From Runella salmonicolor (lineage in GTDB: Bacteria > Bacteroidota > Bacteroidia > Cytophagales > Spirosomataceae), in NCBI RefSeq assembly GCF_024158025.1, contig NZ_JAMZEL010000009.1, positions 186,001 through 250,000 of the forward strand: a stretch of 64,000 bases of DNA, written 5' to 3'. The notes under the pieces were generated by a model that saw only the letters and a list, made by a program, of their open reading frames with translations, made no database searches and was not told the origin of the DNA. The translations under genes and the position numbers were made by a program. This document shows positions 35,466-44,819 of the stretch, in pieces; the stretch's first letter is position 1, and each line of letters opens with the position of its first letter.

Positions 35466-37791
35466 TGTTAAAGTCATCATTGAAATCAGTCGATTCAAAA
35501 TATTCATCCACATAGCTAATCACCTCCGCTGTTTGACCTTCCAACTCCTGAATATAATTTACGGACAAAGCGGCCACTTTCTCACATTGAATTTCTAGCG
35601 TTTGACCGCTTTCCACTCTCATCAATTTCGCAAACCTGACAAGTGACCGCTTTGGCACCACACCGCTCCACAATTCATAACCACCTGGTGCAATCCGTAA
35701 TTTTCTTTCGTCTCCGTCATTGTAGACAATTAGACAGTATTCCGCAGCGGGCAAAACGTTTTTACCTTCCTGCAATTCAGGCTCGAAAGTATTGTTTTTC
35801 AAAATAATAGTTAAGCCATGAGAAAACCCATGTAACAACACTGTACCGTAAGCGGTTGGCTTTGAGTCTATTCCGAAGTATGTTGTTTTGTTAGAGCGTT
35901 CACGCTGCACAACCAAGTTAGATTTGGCTTGCTTCTTTCTTGACAATTCAGACACGATGGTTTCTGCATATTCGCCTTCTGAAAAATAGGATTCATCATT
36001 AATCCAAACGTAGGTATGTTTCAACCACGCGGCCAATGTTTCGTGAAAATTGGCATCTTCCGCGTGGGTGATAAGCTGGGTAGTCTCTTCAATAGTGGTG
36101 TTGGCGCGTCGGTACCCACCATCAAGAAGTTTCGTTCGGTTTTCTGATGAACGTTGTAAAGGTGTGCGCAGGTAAACGGGCAAACGCATGATTTGAGTGG
36201 TTCTTTCAAAATATTCATAATCCATCGCCTCAAATTCATCTGCCACTTCAACGATGTTAGTTTCATCGGAGTCCAATACCACATCAATCAAATTACTGTA
36301 GCCCAAAACCACATCTCGTTTCCAATCTGCCAATTGAATGCAGTAAGTTTTGTCGGCATCCAAATCAAAATCAATCTCCAAAAACAATTGATTTGACCTT
36401 AATACTCTGGGTTGTTGCACAATCACGATGTCGGCAATGTCTTCATCAGTGTACTTATTGCCCTTCACAGCATACCCGTTAAGCTCTCCACCCTCTTTGA
36501 TTTCTACATAATCCACCGCCGAGGTAAGGCCCAAAGCAATGCCGACCGTATTGGCGGTATCAGCACTGGTAGCAATGTATACTTCATCACCCAATACGTA
36601 TTTATTGCCTTTAGTTACATCACTGCCAATCACGATGCGGTATTTGTCTTTGTTCTCGGCCGCAATGGTTTGTAAGTCGGTCAATGATAAAGATGGCTCA
36701 TTTAAATTCTCTATTTTCTCATTGCCCACAATGGCCGCCCAGGTTGGTACGGTTCCCGCCGTCACCTCATAATACCCCGAAACCGCCACCAATGCCGCCT
36801 TGATGGTGGAAGCCGTGTCCGTGGCCAGTGCGGTTTTTGAAACCAAAGGTTTGCCGCTGGCTTGAATTTGATACGTGTTTCCTGTCCGAACACTACTGCC
36901 CACCGTCACAATGTACCGGTCTTTGCTAGAAACGGTATCAAAGTATGTGAGTTCTAAAGTGGGACGGTTAGTATTGGTGACGTATCGAAAACCCTTCGTG
37001 GTTTTGATCGAGATGATTTCTGATTCATCAATGATGAACCTTTCATTGTCACCAATCAACGCTTTTTTCACCGATTCAGCCGTGTCGCCCTCGCCAACTT
37101 CGTATCGTGCATCATTCAACTCGAAAATATTGCCTTCCTCCACGTTTTCAATGACAACATTCCAGCTATTTCGGGCGGGATAATTCACCGTACCCGCAAA
37201 AACCACAAACAAAGAAGGGTTATTGGTGTTTTGAGTAGCCACATCACCGATGCCGAGCGAGAATTCTTCATCCACAAATCTGAAATTATCATTCATAAAT
37301 GCCCGAATCGTCAGTAGCGTCCCACGACGGTATACAAACACTTTCGTGTATTGATACCCTTCATAAAACTCTTTGATTTTGACCGCGTATTCCTCAGCGG
37401 TCGCGGCGGTTACATTCACGGTATCCAACACAACCGCCCCATTTGCCCGGGTCAGCGCAAATTGTTTGTAATTTTCGGCCGTGGATATACCGTTGATTTT
37501 GATGGTAAACTCTACATACAATTCACAAAACTGATTTCTGACCACCGCCCGCTTGGTAGTATCCGTGAATGTCCCATCCCAAACCCCACAATCCATGTCA
37601 CATGAAAGAATTCTCGCTTCCACAAATCGGGGCTCGACGCCTCTCAAAATAGATTTGTGTATCAACAAACGCCAAAAATCCCCCTTTTGAGCCTCCCATG
37701 TTTTTATTTTGCTCAGGGGATGGTATAAGTTTTTGATTTTTGCCTCAGCATCATCCGTGACCCACTGTAAAAAATTGACGAATCTTTTCAT
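35449..37791 (-). CDS. Large tail structural protein with internal domain repeats
   Basis: 780 residues. The N-terminal ~110 residues and C-terminal ~330 resemble tail-tip or baseplate parts by position. Between ~195 and ~440 lie three or four copies of a ~75-residue unit with the pattern Y-x-V-x-I/V-G-S-x-V-x-x-G-N-x-Y ... A-T/S-x-D-T-A-x-T-V/I. The C-terminus is Asp/Asn/Phe-rich (TDFNDDFNNDFNS). It overlaps both neighbours. Confidence 0.55.
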   Translation of the reverse strand: MKRFVNFLQWVTDDAEAKIKNLYHPLSKIKTWEAQKGDFWRLLIHKSILRGVEPRFVEARILSCDMDCGVWDGTFTDTTKRAVVRNQFCELYVEFTIKINGISTAENYKQFALTRANGAVVLDTVNVTAATAEEYAVKIKEFYEGYQYTKVFVYRRGTLLTIRAFMNDNFRFVDEEFSLGIGDVATQNTNNPSLFVVFAGTVNYPARNSWNVVIENVEEGNIFELNDARYEVGEGDTAESVKKALIGDNERFIIDESEIISIKTTKGFRYVTNTNRPTLELTYFDTVSSKDRYIVTVGSSVRTGNTYQIQASGKPLVSKTALATDTASTIKAALVAVSGYYEVTAGTVPTWAAIVGNEKIENLNEPSLSLTDLQTIAAENKDKYRIVIGSDVTKGNKYVLGDEVYIATSADTANTVGIALGLTSAVDYVEIKEGGELNGYAVKGNKYTDEDIADIVIVQQPRVLRSNQLFLEIDFDLDADKTYCIQLADWKRDVVLGYSNLIDVVLDSDETNIVEVADEFEAMDYEYFERTTQIMRLPVYLRTPLQRSSENRTKLLDGGYRRANTTIEETTQLITHAEDANFHETLAAWLKHTYVWINDESYFSEGEYAETIVSELSRKKQAKSNLVVQRERSNKTTYFGIDSKPTAYGTVLLHGFSHGLTIILKNNTFEPELQEGKNVLPAAEYCLIVYNDGDERKLRIAPGGYELWSGVVPKRSLVRFAKLMRVESGQTLEIQCEKVAALSVNYIQELEGQTAEVISYVDEYFESTDFNDDFNNDFNS

Positions 37792-38030
37792 GCAAACATT
37801 ATTTTGACAAGGTCCTTAAATTTAATGTCGGTTTCCAGTGCGGTACCGTTGATTAATTCAATGCTACACCCACCATTGGAGAGCGGATAAAAACCGATAA
37901 TGGCTGATTTGCGCAGGTAAGAAGCGCGGAACTCGTTTTCGCGGTCTTCATCAACCTTAATGCCCATTTCTTTTAATTTGATAGCCTCTTCGCTATTGCA
38001 AAGAATCGGCACCATGATAAAATCATTCAT
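37788..38030 (-). CDS. Small tail-cluster protein
   Basis: 80 residues with 4-bp overlaps at both ends, so clearly translated as part of the operon. Alpha/beta, no recognised family. Confidence 0.62.
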   Translation of the reverse strand: MNDFIMVPILCNSEEAIKLKEMGIKVDEDRENEFRASYLRKSAIIGFYPLSNGGCSIELINGTALETDIKFKDLVKIMFA

Positions 38031-39844
38031 ATTTTTAGCTCTAAACCCTCAATGATTGTATTGAAATCTGACCCACTGCCCGCCGCCCCAGGCCTGTATG
38101 AAGCGTTGTTGATAAACACCTTAACTTTCCTGTTACGGGCGTAAAAAGTGATGGTGTCACTGAGTATGACCCATTGCCTTGAAGTTAAATTACCCTGTAA
38201 TTTGACTGCTCGTCCAGTGAACTGCTTTGAAGTGTATTGTATGCTTTGGGCTAAATTATTGGGGCGTCCGCTGGTTTTTGTTAAAATAACATTGGAAGCT
38301 GACCACCTACCTCCCCAATTTTTCAACTGTTGATGGGTATCAATGGGAAAAGCATAGGTGGATTTGACAAAAATTTGCTCATCATTTTCCTCGTCTTTGT
38401 CCGAGCGGTCGCCACCCACCTCAAATTGTTTTCTTCTTACCGCTTCCATCAACTTTTCACTGGCACACAATGTTGTGCATTCCAAATCTAAAATGTTGTC
38501 TATTTTGGTCAGCCCCGTTGAATAATCTTCATTGCCGTAAATTTCCTCATTGCCCGTTGGGGTATAAGATTGCCATTTTTTAAAGCCCACTCGAACCCTA
38601 GAAACCAACAAAGATGATGGCCCAAACTCATAATAATTGACATCTTGCATCAACACGCCATCATCCAGATTGTCAATGTAAGCATCACGGGAAACGATTA
38701 TGATTTCATTTTCTGAAACCCGGTTAATCATCAAATTAAACAACTTGTTCAAATCATCCCATATAGCCCCAAAGCTTACTTTTAAATCCTGTTTGACCCC
38801 TCTCAGATTATAGCCATTGGTTATCCACATGCTTTCAAGTGGCACAAAATCATTTTTAATCACCAAGTTGGGCGCAATTTTGGCGGCAATGGCACGAAGT
38901 GCGTCAATGGCGTAAAACCCCTTTACGGTGGATGAAGGAACGGTGTTGTCTGGGTTAATGCATAAATAAGAATCATCTTGGTAATTGAATTCATAGTCAA
39001 AACTCGAACCCGAATAGTTGATTTTGATGAACACCTGCCCGTTTTGCGGTACCGTTATTTCTTTTTCAATGGCGTAAGTCACGGAGGTTAGCGTTGAACC
39101 CAACACCACATCTACAATAGGGTAGGAGGTTGTGCCCACTCCTGAAATGACATACAACATGATTTGGCCCGATAAAGCCGACGAACTGCGATGTTCAATG
39201 CTCAAACGAGCTGTGACATATACCCTTTTTTCATCACCAGTACTGTTGACCCACACAGGTTGTTCCTTCAAAATATCATTGACGCTTTGGGGCGTTCCCG
39301 TGGCATCCGCTTTACTCGATGCCGCTTTCCAAGCTGGAAAATGCGTTGGGTTTTGGGAGGTTATTGTTTTCCTTGCCACCCTTGCCAAATCAGGATTGAT
39401 GGTGTGCGTTACCGCCTGAGCCAAATTAATTGGCTTCAATTCAAATTCAGTAGTAGGAGTGATGCTTACAACCGTATCAGCCTGCAAATCCAATGTTTCA
39501 ACATCCCCACTGTCCCGAAGCGTTACACTCCAACCATCGGGTTTGTCCCGAAAATTGGACATGTTGATTTCAGAATCAATCAATTTAGAGCCATCATTGT
39601 CCTCCAATTGAAACTTCACGCTGGCATCAACACTGTATTTTTCATAAGCTGAACTCAAAATGGCAATCGCTACTGGTTCAATAATCTGTATTTCCCCAAT
39701 GCCTCTGGCTTTGCCGACATTTTTTACCCGCCCAATGTTTACCCGCAATTGCCCGCCAAATCGGTTTGAGCGTGGTTTTTCCAAATATAAACCCGCCATT
39801 CCCTGCGGTTCATCAATTGGAACGTTGTCCAAATATTTCCTCAT
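38027..39844 (-). CDS. Tail-tip/baseplate protein (Dit/Tal-like position)
   Basis: 605 residues. An N-terminal region is built around GRVKNVGKARG and long beta stretches. Middle Ig-like region ~230-300 (YVTARLSIEHRSSSALSGQIMLYV). C-terminal part with strand-turn motifs. Position just distal to the tail genes and before the 780-residue protein suggests distal tail or tail-associated protein. No diagnostic motif. Confidence 0.5.
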   Translation of the reverse strand: MRKYLDNVPIDEPQGMAGLYLEKPRSNRFGGQLRVNIGRVKNVGKARGIGEIQIIEPVAIAILSSAYEKYSVDASVKFQLEDNDGSKLIDSEINMSNFRDKPDGWSVTLRDSGDVETLDLQADTVVSITPTTEFELKPINLAQAVTHTINPDLARVARKTITSQNPTHFPAWKAASSKADATGTPQSVNDILKEQPVWVNSTGDEKRVYVTARLSIEHRSSSALSGQIMLYVISGVGTTSYPIVDVVLGSTLTSVTYAIEKEITVPQNGQVFIKINYSGSSFDYEFNYQDDSYLCINPDNTVPSSTVKGFYAIDALRAIAAKIAPNLVIKNDFVPLESMWITNGYNLRGVKQDLKVSFGAIWDDLNKLFNLMINRVSENEIIIVSRDAYIDNLDDGVLMQDVNYYEFGPSSLLVSRVRVGFKKWQSYTPTGNEEIYGNEDYSTGLTKIDNILDLECTTLCASEKLMEAVRRKQFEVGGDRSDKDEENDEQIFVKSTYAFPIDTHQQLKNWGGRWSASNVILTKTSGRPNNLAQSIQYTSKQFTGRAVKLQGNLTSRQWVILSDTITFYARNRKVKVFINNASYRPGAAGSGSDFNTIIEGLELKI

Positions 39845-40116
39845 GCGTCAATAGATTTGCCTGTTTGTTCTTCAAATTCCTGCTCTAGCGTGTCACGTAC
39901 ACCAATGATTCTTTCAATTTGCAATGCGCGCGCGTGTTCGGGCTGATGCAGGTACAACGTGACGGTGTTCAGCGCTTGAAATATTCTTTTGGCCTGTGCT
40001 TTTGAAATTACGACACATTCACGTTCGACTTGTTTTGCCTGTTGAATCTGTTTTGTGCGCACATACACAGATTTTAACATTTGTTCGGGAGTGGGGATTT
40101 TAGCTTTTCTAGCCAT
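39841..40116 (-). CDS. Small basic helical phage protein
   Basis: 91 residues, helical and Lys/Arg/Gln-rich (QIQQAKQVERECVVISKAQAK). First gene of the tail-tip operon, overlapping the next by 4 bp; palindromic operator 25 bp upstream. The function is unknown. Confidence 0.6.
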   Translation of the reverse strand: MARKAKIPTPEQMLKSVYVRTKQIQQAKQVERECVVISKAQAKRIFQALNTVTLYLHQPEHARALQIERIIGVRDTLEQEFEEQTGKSIDA

Positions 40117-40140
40117 AGAAGCTTTAATCTATAATGATAT

Positions 40141-40158
40141 ATTAATAAATTGCTTAAT
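40141..40158. promoter_or_regulatory. Phage palindromic operator, copy 4 (imperfect)
   Basis: ATTAATAAATTGCTTAAT, two mismatches, just downstream of a TATTTTTG -7 box on the minus strand, 25 bp before the start at 40116. Confidence 0.5.
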
Positions 40159-40312
40159 ATTCTCAAAAATACACATTTCCTAATAGGAATTAAACTTAGA
40201 ACAATACAAGTAGGTTTTAGGATGCTAAAAGTTTATAATACATTAGAAAAACAGAGGAAATGGCTTAGATTTAAGATGCTGTTTAATAATCCCAAAACCA
40301 AATTTTGAAGCA

Positions 40313-40669
40313 ATGAAATCTATCTTAACACTTGGATTCTTTTTCTCATTAATTATTGCTGCTAATGCCCAAACCGTCAATGGTGTACCCTTGAGAGATT
40401 CAAAATTGGAGTATATCCAGTTTGTAGAGTACCAAAAGCCAATGAAGGACTCCAAAAGGGTAATTTTCTATGATTTTGGTAAAAATAGGATAGATGCTCT
40501 CGACAAAGATGAAAACGGCAATTCAATTGAAGATATTAAGGCTATTGATGCGCTGAATTTATTGGCAAAACATGGCTACGAATTTGTTCAAACCTATACG
40601 GTCTTTAGAAATGGTGAAACTGCACAGTGTTATTTGATGAAGAAAAAACATAGTAAGGAGGAAAAGTAA
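40313..40669 (+). CDS. Small secreted cargo protein
   Basis: 118 residues with a signal peptide (SILTLGFFFSLIIAANAQ). The mature part is alpha/beta with a late YEFVQTYTVFRNGETAQCYLMKKK strand, a pattern of small periplasmic Bacteroidota proteins (DUF4177-like in shape). It is encoded opposite to the tail operon and is probably a lysogenic-conversion gene. Role unknown. Confidence 0.62.
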   Translation: MKSILTLGFFFSLIIAANAQTVNGVPLRDSKLEYIQFVEYQKPMKDSKRVIFYDFGKNRIDALDKDENGNSIEDIKAIDALNLLAKHGYEFVQTYTVFRNGETAQCYLMKKKHSKEEK

Positions 40670-40743
40670 ATGATTAACATATGTGCGGTGCAAAAACGTA
40701 CTGCACAATAAACCTCAATAATACATCTCCCTAGCTGTGTCGC

Positions 40744-40800
40744 ATACCTTCAATGACCGCTTGAAAACTATTTGATGGGAGTGCGTAGAAAAATCAATAA
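40744..40800 (-). repeat. Cargo-edge repeat, copy C
   Basis: Aligns with copy A at about 75% over ~55 bp, sharing CTTCA..ACCG.TTGA.AACTATTT.ATGG and CGTAGAAAAA. It lies 114 bp ahead of the methylase operon. Confidence 0.55.
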
Positions 40801-40913
40801 AAAACCTTTTAATCTTACTTTTAGGATTGCAAAGTGTTCATATTAATTTTTTTTATTAATTTGGAAGAAGTATATATCTACATTAGGAACTAAGATAATA
40901 ATCCCATAAGAAA

Positions 40914-41984
40914 TTGAAAAAGTACAATAAATTTATAGGTGTAGATATTTTTAGTGGTGCTGGGGGAATGAGTATGGGGGCTAGTATGGCGGGAATAAAC
41001 GTCAAAATTGCTATAGAAAATAATAAACATGCAGCTGAAACCTTTGCTCTAAATCACCCTAATTCTAAAGTCATTGTTGAAGATATCTCTAAAATATCTT
41101 CAAATGAAATAATTAATGATGTGCCATTTATACTTTTTGGTGGACCTCCGTGCCAAGGTTTTTCAAATTCAAATACCAGAACTAAAAATGTTGAAAATCC
41201 AAATAATTTATTATTTGAACAATATCTGCGATTTGTTAAAGAGTTAAATCCCGAATGGGTAGTTTTTGAGAATGTTGAAGGTTTTAAATATTTTGAAAAA
41301 GGGTTTTTAGTAGACGAATTAGAGAGAAGATTAGACTACCTTGGTTACAGTACCAAATCAAGCATATTATGGGCTTCTGATTATGGTGTTCCACAGAATA
41401 GAAATCGCTTTTTTTTAGTTGCTAACAGAAAAAATATAGAGTTTGAATTTCCTCAAATTCATTTTAAGAAAATAAGTGTTTATGAAGCAATTTATGATCT
41501 ACCAACGCTTGTAAATGGAGATAGTTTTGATGAGTTGCCATATAAAACCAAGATATTAAATTCTTATACAAGAATAATGAGAAAAAACAGCGAAAAATCC
41601 TTTCAAAATTATGTCTCAAAAAACAAGGAATATGTAATAGAAAGATATAAACACATTGGACAAGGGCAGAATTGGAGCGCCATACCATCTCAACTTATGG
41701 GGAATTATAAAACAATTCAAAATACGCATAGTGGGATTTATAAAAGATTAGTAGCTGATAAACCATCAGTTGTAATCGCAAATTATAGAAAAAATATGTT
41801 AATTCATCCATTCGAGAACAGAGGCCTATCAGTAAGAGAGGCGGCAAGATTGCAAAGTTTTCCAGATAACTTCTTATTTAAAGGTTCACTAATGCATATC
41901 CAACAGCAAATCGGAAATGCAGTGCCGCCATTACTTGCTAAAGCAATTTTTGAACAAATAATCAAGCTCTCAAATAAAAATTAA
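40914..41984 (+). CDS. DNA cytosine-5 methyltransferase
   Basis: 356 residues. Motif I DIFSGAGG (11-18), motif IV GGPPCQGFS with catalytic Cys80, motif VI FENVEGF (118-124), motif VIII-like RNRFFLVA, and motifs IX/X VREAARLQSFPDNF and QIGNAVPPLLAKAI are all present. Transfers a methyl group from SAM to C5 of cytosine. No ATG precedes motif I, so the TTG at 40914 is the likely start. The specificity region (~190-275) is short. AT-rich DNA, first gene of a four-gene cargo operon with no restriction nuclease recognised nearby. Confidence 0.88.
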   Translation: MKKYNKFIGVDIFSGAGGMSMGASMAGINVKIAIENNKHAAETFALNHPNSKVIVEDISKISSNEIINDVPFILFGGPPCQGFSNSNTRTKNVENPNNLLFEQYLRFVKELNPEWVVFENVEGFKYFEKGFLVDELERRLDYLGYSTKSSILWASDYGVPQNRNRFFLVANRKNIEFEFPQIHFKKISVYEAIYDLPTLVNGDSFDELPYKTKILNSYTRIMRKNSEKSFQNYVSKNKEYVIERYKHIGQGQNWSAIPSQLMGNYKTIQNTHSGIYKRLVADKPSVVIANYRKNMLIHPFENRGLSVREAARLQSFPDNFLFKGSLMHIQQQIGNAVPPLLAKAIFEQIIKLSNKN

Positions 41985-41987
41985 AAA

Positions 41988-43049
41988 ATGAATATTCAAA
42001 CAGAATTTTTAAAGTTTAAAACAGAGAAGCATGAATTTCCACATGGAAAGGATTATACTAAAATATATGAAGATTTTAAAGAAGATTTTGATAAAAATGT
42101 ACACCCTGAAGTTAAAACTAAAATTTTAGAGATAGAAAAAGAAGGCTATTACAATGACCATGGTGTTGACCATATTGCTATGGTCATTGAAAGAGTGTCT
42201 AGAATTATGGAATGTATGGACCCTAAATTTACATTTGACATTAAAACAAAAAACTATATAACTCCATATGAGCTTTTTATTTTATTAATGGCTATTCAAC
42301 TTCATGACACAGGACATTTAATAGCAAGTAGAGCTGAACATGCAAAAGCAGCAAAAGAGTTATTAGCAAAATTTGATAGAAATAATAAACTTAGCACTGC
42401 TGAGAAAACATTGATAGGAAATATTGCACAAGCTCATGGTGGCAAAAATGACCCAATTGATAAACTTTATCAGACAATGCATTTAAGCCATCAAACTATA
42501 AGGCCCCAGTTGCTTGCTGCATTTCTAAGATTGGGTGATGAACTTGCAGAAGATGAAACTAGAGCTTCAAAGTTTTTATTAGAAATAGATAAGATTTTAC
42601 CAACAAGCATTATATATCATTTATACTCTGCTAGTTTAAACAGTTTACAACTAAACGGAAGGGAAATTTCTTTGATTTTTTATATTACAGATACTTACTT
42701 AGAAAACGAATATAAAGTAAAAAAGGGCAATAATATAATAGACCAATATTTAATAAATGAAATATATGACAGAACTCAAAAGACCCTTTTGGAATCGCTT
42801 TATTGTTCAAGATATTTGCCAGATGAATGTAGATTTACAAAAGTGAAAGTAAAAATAAACTTGGTAAAAGAAAAAGATCATGATGAAATAGCTCCACCTA
42901 TTGCATATGAGTTGAAAGAGAATGGCTATCCTTTGTTAGGAAGTAGCGATATTTACAGTATTTGTGATACATTATGGATTAGTAGTGTTAAAATAGATGG
43001 GGAATATATATCTAAAATAATAAAAAAAAAGAATGAAAAATCCATTTGA
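41988..43049 (+). CDS. HD-domain protein of a putative defence operon
   Basis: 353 residues. Metal ligands of an HD phosphohydrolase are visible: His58 and His62 in NDHGVDHI, His106-Asp107 in QLHDTGHL, then RAEHAKAA and later a conserved GDELAEDETRA helix (~185-195). HD proteins of this kind, sitting beside ORC-like ATPases, have been predicted in prokaryotic conflict systems. It starts 3 bp after the methylase and overlaps the ATPase gene by 17 bp. The substrate is unknown (nucleotides or nucleic acid are typical). Confidence 0.75.
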   Translation: MNIQTEFLKFKTEKHEFPHGKDYTKIYEDFKEDFDKNVHPEVKTKILEIEKEGYYNDHGVDHIAMVIERVSRIMECMDPKFTFDIKTKNYITPYELFILLMAIQLHDTGHLIASRAEHAKAAKELLAKFDRNNKLSTAEKTLIGNIAQAHGGKNDPIDKLYQTMHLSHQTIRPQLLAAFLRLGDELAEDETRASKFLLEIDKILPTSIIYHLYSASLNSLQLNGREISLIFYITDTYLENEYKVKKGNNIIDQYLINEIYDRTQKTLLESLYCSRYLPDECRFTKVKVKINLVKEKDHDEIAPPIAYELKENGYPLLGSSDIYSICDTLWISSVKIDGEYISKIIKKKNEKSI

Positions 43050-44808
43050 AGTGAGCACGCCTGAAGGTATATCTGCAGAGGACGTTCATGAGTTATTTGT
43101 TGATGTATTTACTGACTTTTATCAGGTTCCAAAATTTGGGCACACATTTCTAAATGGTCCACGAGGCTCTGGCAAAAGTATGATGTTCAGATTTATGATG
43201 CCTGACTGCCAAAAAATTAAAAATAAATGCAAACTTTCTGATTTAGATTATTTTTCTTTATATGCACCAATAAAATTAACAGAGCTTAATAATCACGAAA
43301 TTGGTGCTTTAAATACGAACTCAGCAGTTTTTATAAATGAACATTTACTTACAAATTTTATTACAATAAAATGTTTTAAAAGTTTACAAGAATTCGAGAG
43401 CGAAATAGATCAATATTTTGACTTATTTAATGAATTTTATAAATCAATATTCTTATGGTACATAGATATTTCAGGCTTCGATATATCGCAGTACAATACA
43501 AATTTTAAAAATTCTAAAGACTGTCTTAACTGTATAATTAGAATATTAGAGAAAATATACAGAGATTGTCTTATATATTGTAAACGGTCATTGTTTGTAG
43601 ATATTTCTTATTATGGTCCGCTATTTAGTTATCTGGATTTTTTATACCCTATTTTATTAGAATTAAAAAAACTTCCATTCTTACCACAAAATAAACCGCT
43701 CTTTATCTTAATTGATGATGCAGGCTATTTAAATGAAATGCAAACGCAAATATTAAATACTTGGGTTTCATATAGAACTTCGCATGAAGTAAGCTTAAAG
43801 ATTTCAACTCAATTAGACTACAAAAGTTTTAAAACTACAACTAATAAGACAATTGATTCACCCCATGACTATTCGCAAGTAAACATTGCCACGATTTATA
43901 CAACCTCACAAAATAATTATTATAAAAGAATTAATGATATTGTAAAAAAACGCTTAAAAACCTATCTTAAAAAAGAAATAGACCCATTTGCTTTCTTTCC
44001 AAATGATGAAAAACAATTAAATGAAATTAACGAAATAAAAAATAAATTAAGAGTTGAGAACTATAGTGCTTCTAAAAAATATGCGGCTGGTGATGCAGCT
44101 AGAAGATATGCATCATCTGAATATATGAAAATTCTTAAATCGAAACGATCTGGCTCTACACTAAGTTATGCTGGTTTCGATAATTTAGTAGATATATCAT
44201 CAGGAATAATTAGACACTTTCTTGAGCCAGCTTCAATTATGTTTTCAGAAGTAATTGCCAGATATAGTGTATTAGATATTGAATTTATACCAGACAGTAT
44301 CCAAGATGATGTAATACAAAATTATTCACGAAAATTTTTAGAAGACGAATTTGCTAAAATTCATGAGCTACATGGGAAAAAAAGTGGAGGTGAGGTGTTA
44401 AGTAAAGCTGATAAGCTTTATAATTTAATAACAAGCCTTGGAGAAATTTTTCACAAGATATTTATTTCAAATAAAGCAGAAAGAGTAGTTTTTTCTGTAG
44501 CTCTAAATGATTCACCCGATATTGAATTAAAAGAAATTCTTGATTTAGCTGAGCACTATGGTTATATACATAAAAGTACTATTGGCAATAAAAATGGTAC
44601 TGGGCGGGTAAGATTGTACATATTAAGCAGAACCCTAGCACCATATTTTAAATTAGATCCAACTGGTTTTAAAGGTTATCAGTTTATGAATAGTAGTGTT
44701 TTAAAACTAAGCCTAACTAATCCTAAAAAATTTATCAAAGAAATTACACAAGATATCTCTGGAGATAGAGATATTATTCAGTTGAATTTTTTCGAAAATG
44801 AGAATTAA
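43033..44808 (+). CDS. ORC/CDC6-like P-loop ATPase of a putative defence operon
   Basis: 591 residues. Walker A GPRGSGKSMM (42-51) and a Walker B-like LFILIDDAGYL (~225-235) define an AAA/STAND-type NTPase close to the ORC-CDC6 group. A winged-helix-like C-terminal part (~480-545: LKEILDLAEHYGYIHKS then RVRLYILSR) fits DNA-binding. Such ATPases act as sensors or loaders in defence. Strong coupling to the HD gene. Confidence 0.75.
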   Translation: MKNPFEVSTPEGISAEDVHELFVDVFTDFYQVPKFGHTFLNGPRGSGKSMMFRFMMPDCQKIKNKCKLSDLDYFSLYAPIKLTELNNHEIGALNTNSAVFINEHLLTNFITIKCFKSLQEFESEIDQYFDLFNEFYKSIFLWYIDISGFDISQYNTNFKNSKDCLNCIIRILEKIYRDCLIYCKRSLFVDISYYGPLFSYLDFLYPILLELKKLPFLPQNKPLFILIDDAGYLNEMQTQILNTWVSYRTSHEVSLKISTQLDYKSFKTTTNKTIDSPHDYSQVNIATIYTTSQNNYYKRINDIVKKRLKTYLKKEIDPFAFFPNDEKQLNEINEIKNKLRVENYSASKKYAAGDAARRYASSEYMKILKSKRSGSTLSYAGFDNLVDISSGIIRHFLEPASIMFSEVIARYSVLDIEFIPDSIQDDVIQNYSRKFLEDEFAKIHELHGKKSGGEVLSKADKLYNLITSLGEIFHKIFISNKAERVVFSVALNDSPDIELKEILDLAEHYGYIHKSTIGNKNGTGRVRLYILSRTLAPYFKLDPTGFKGYQFMNSSVLKLSLTNPKKFIKEITQDISGDRDIIQLNFFENEN

Positions 44809-44819
44809 ATCAGCATGAT

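Noticed and set aside
40744..40800. Reading cargo repeat C as a promoter of the methylase operon
   Set aside because: It aligns better with the coding remnants A and B, and no clear TAnnTTTG box is in it.
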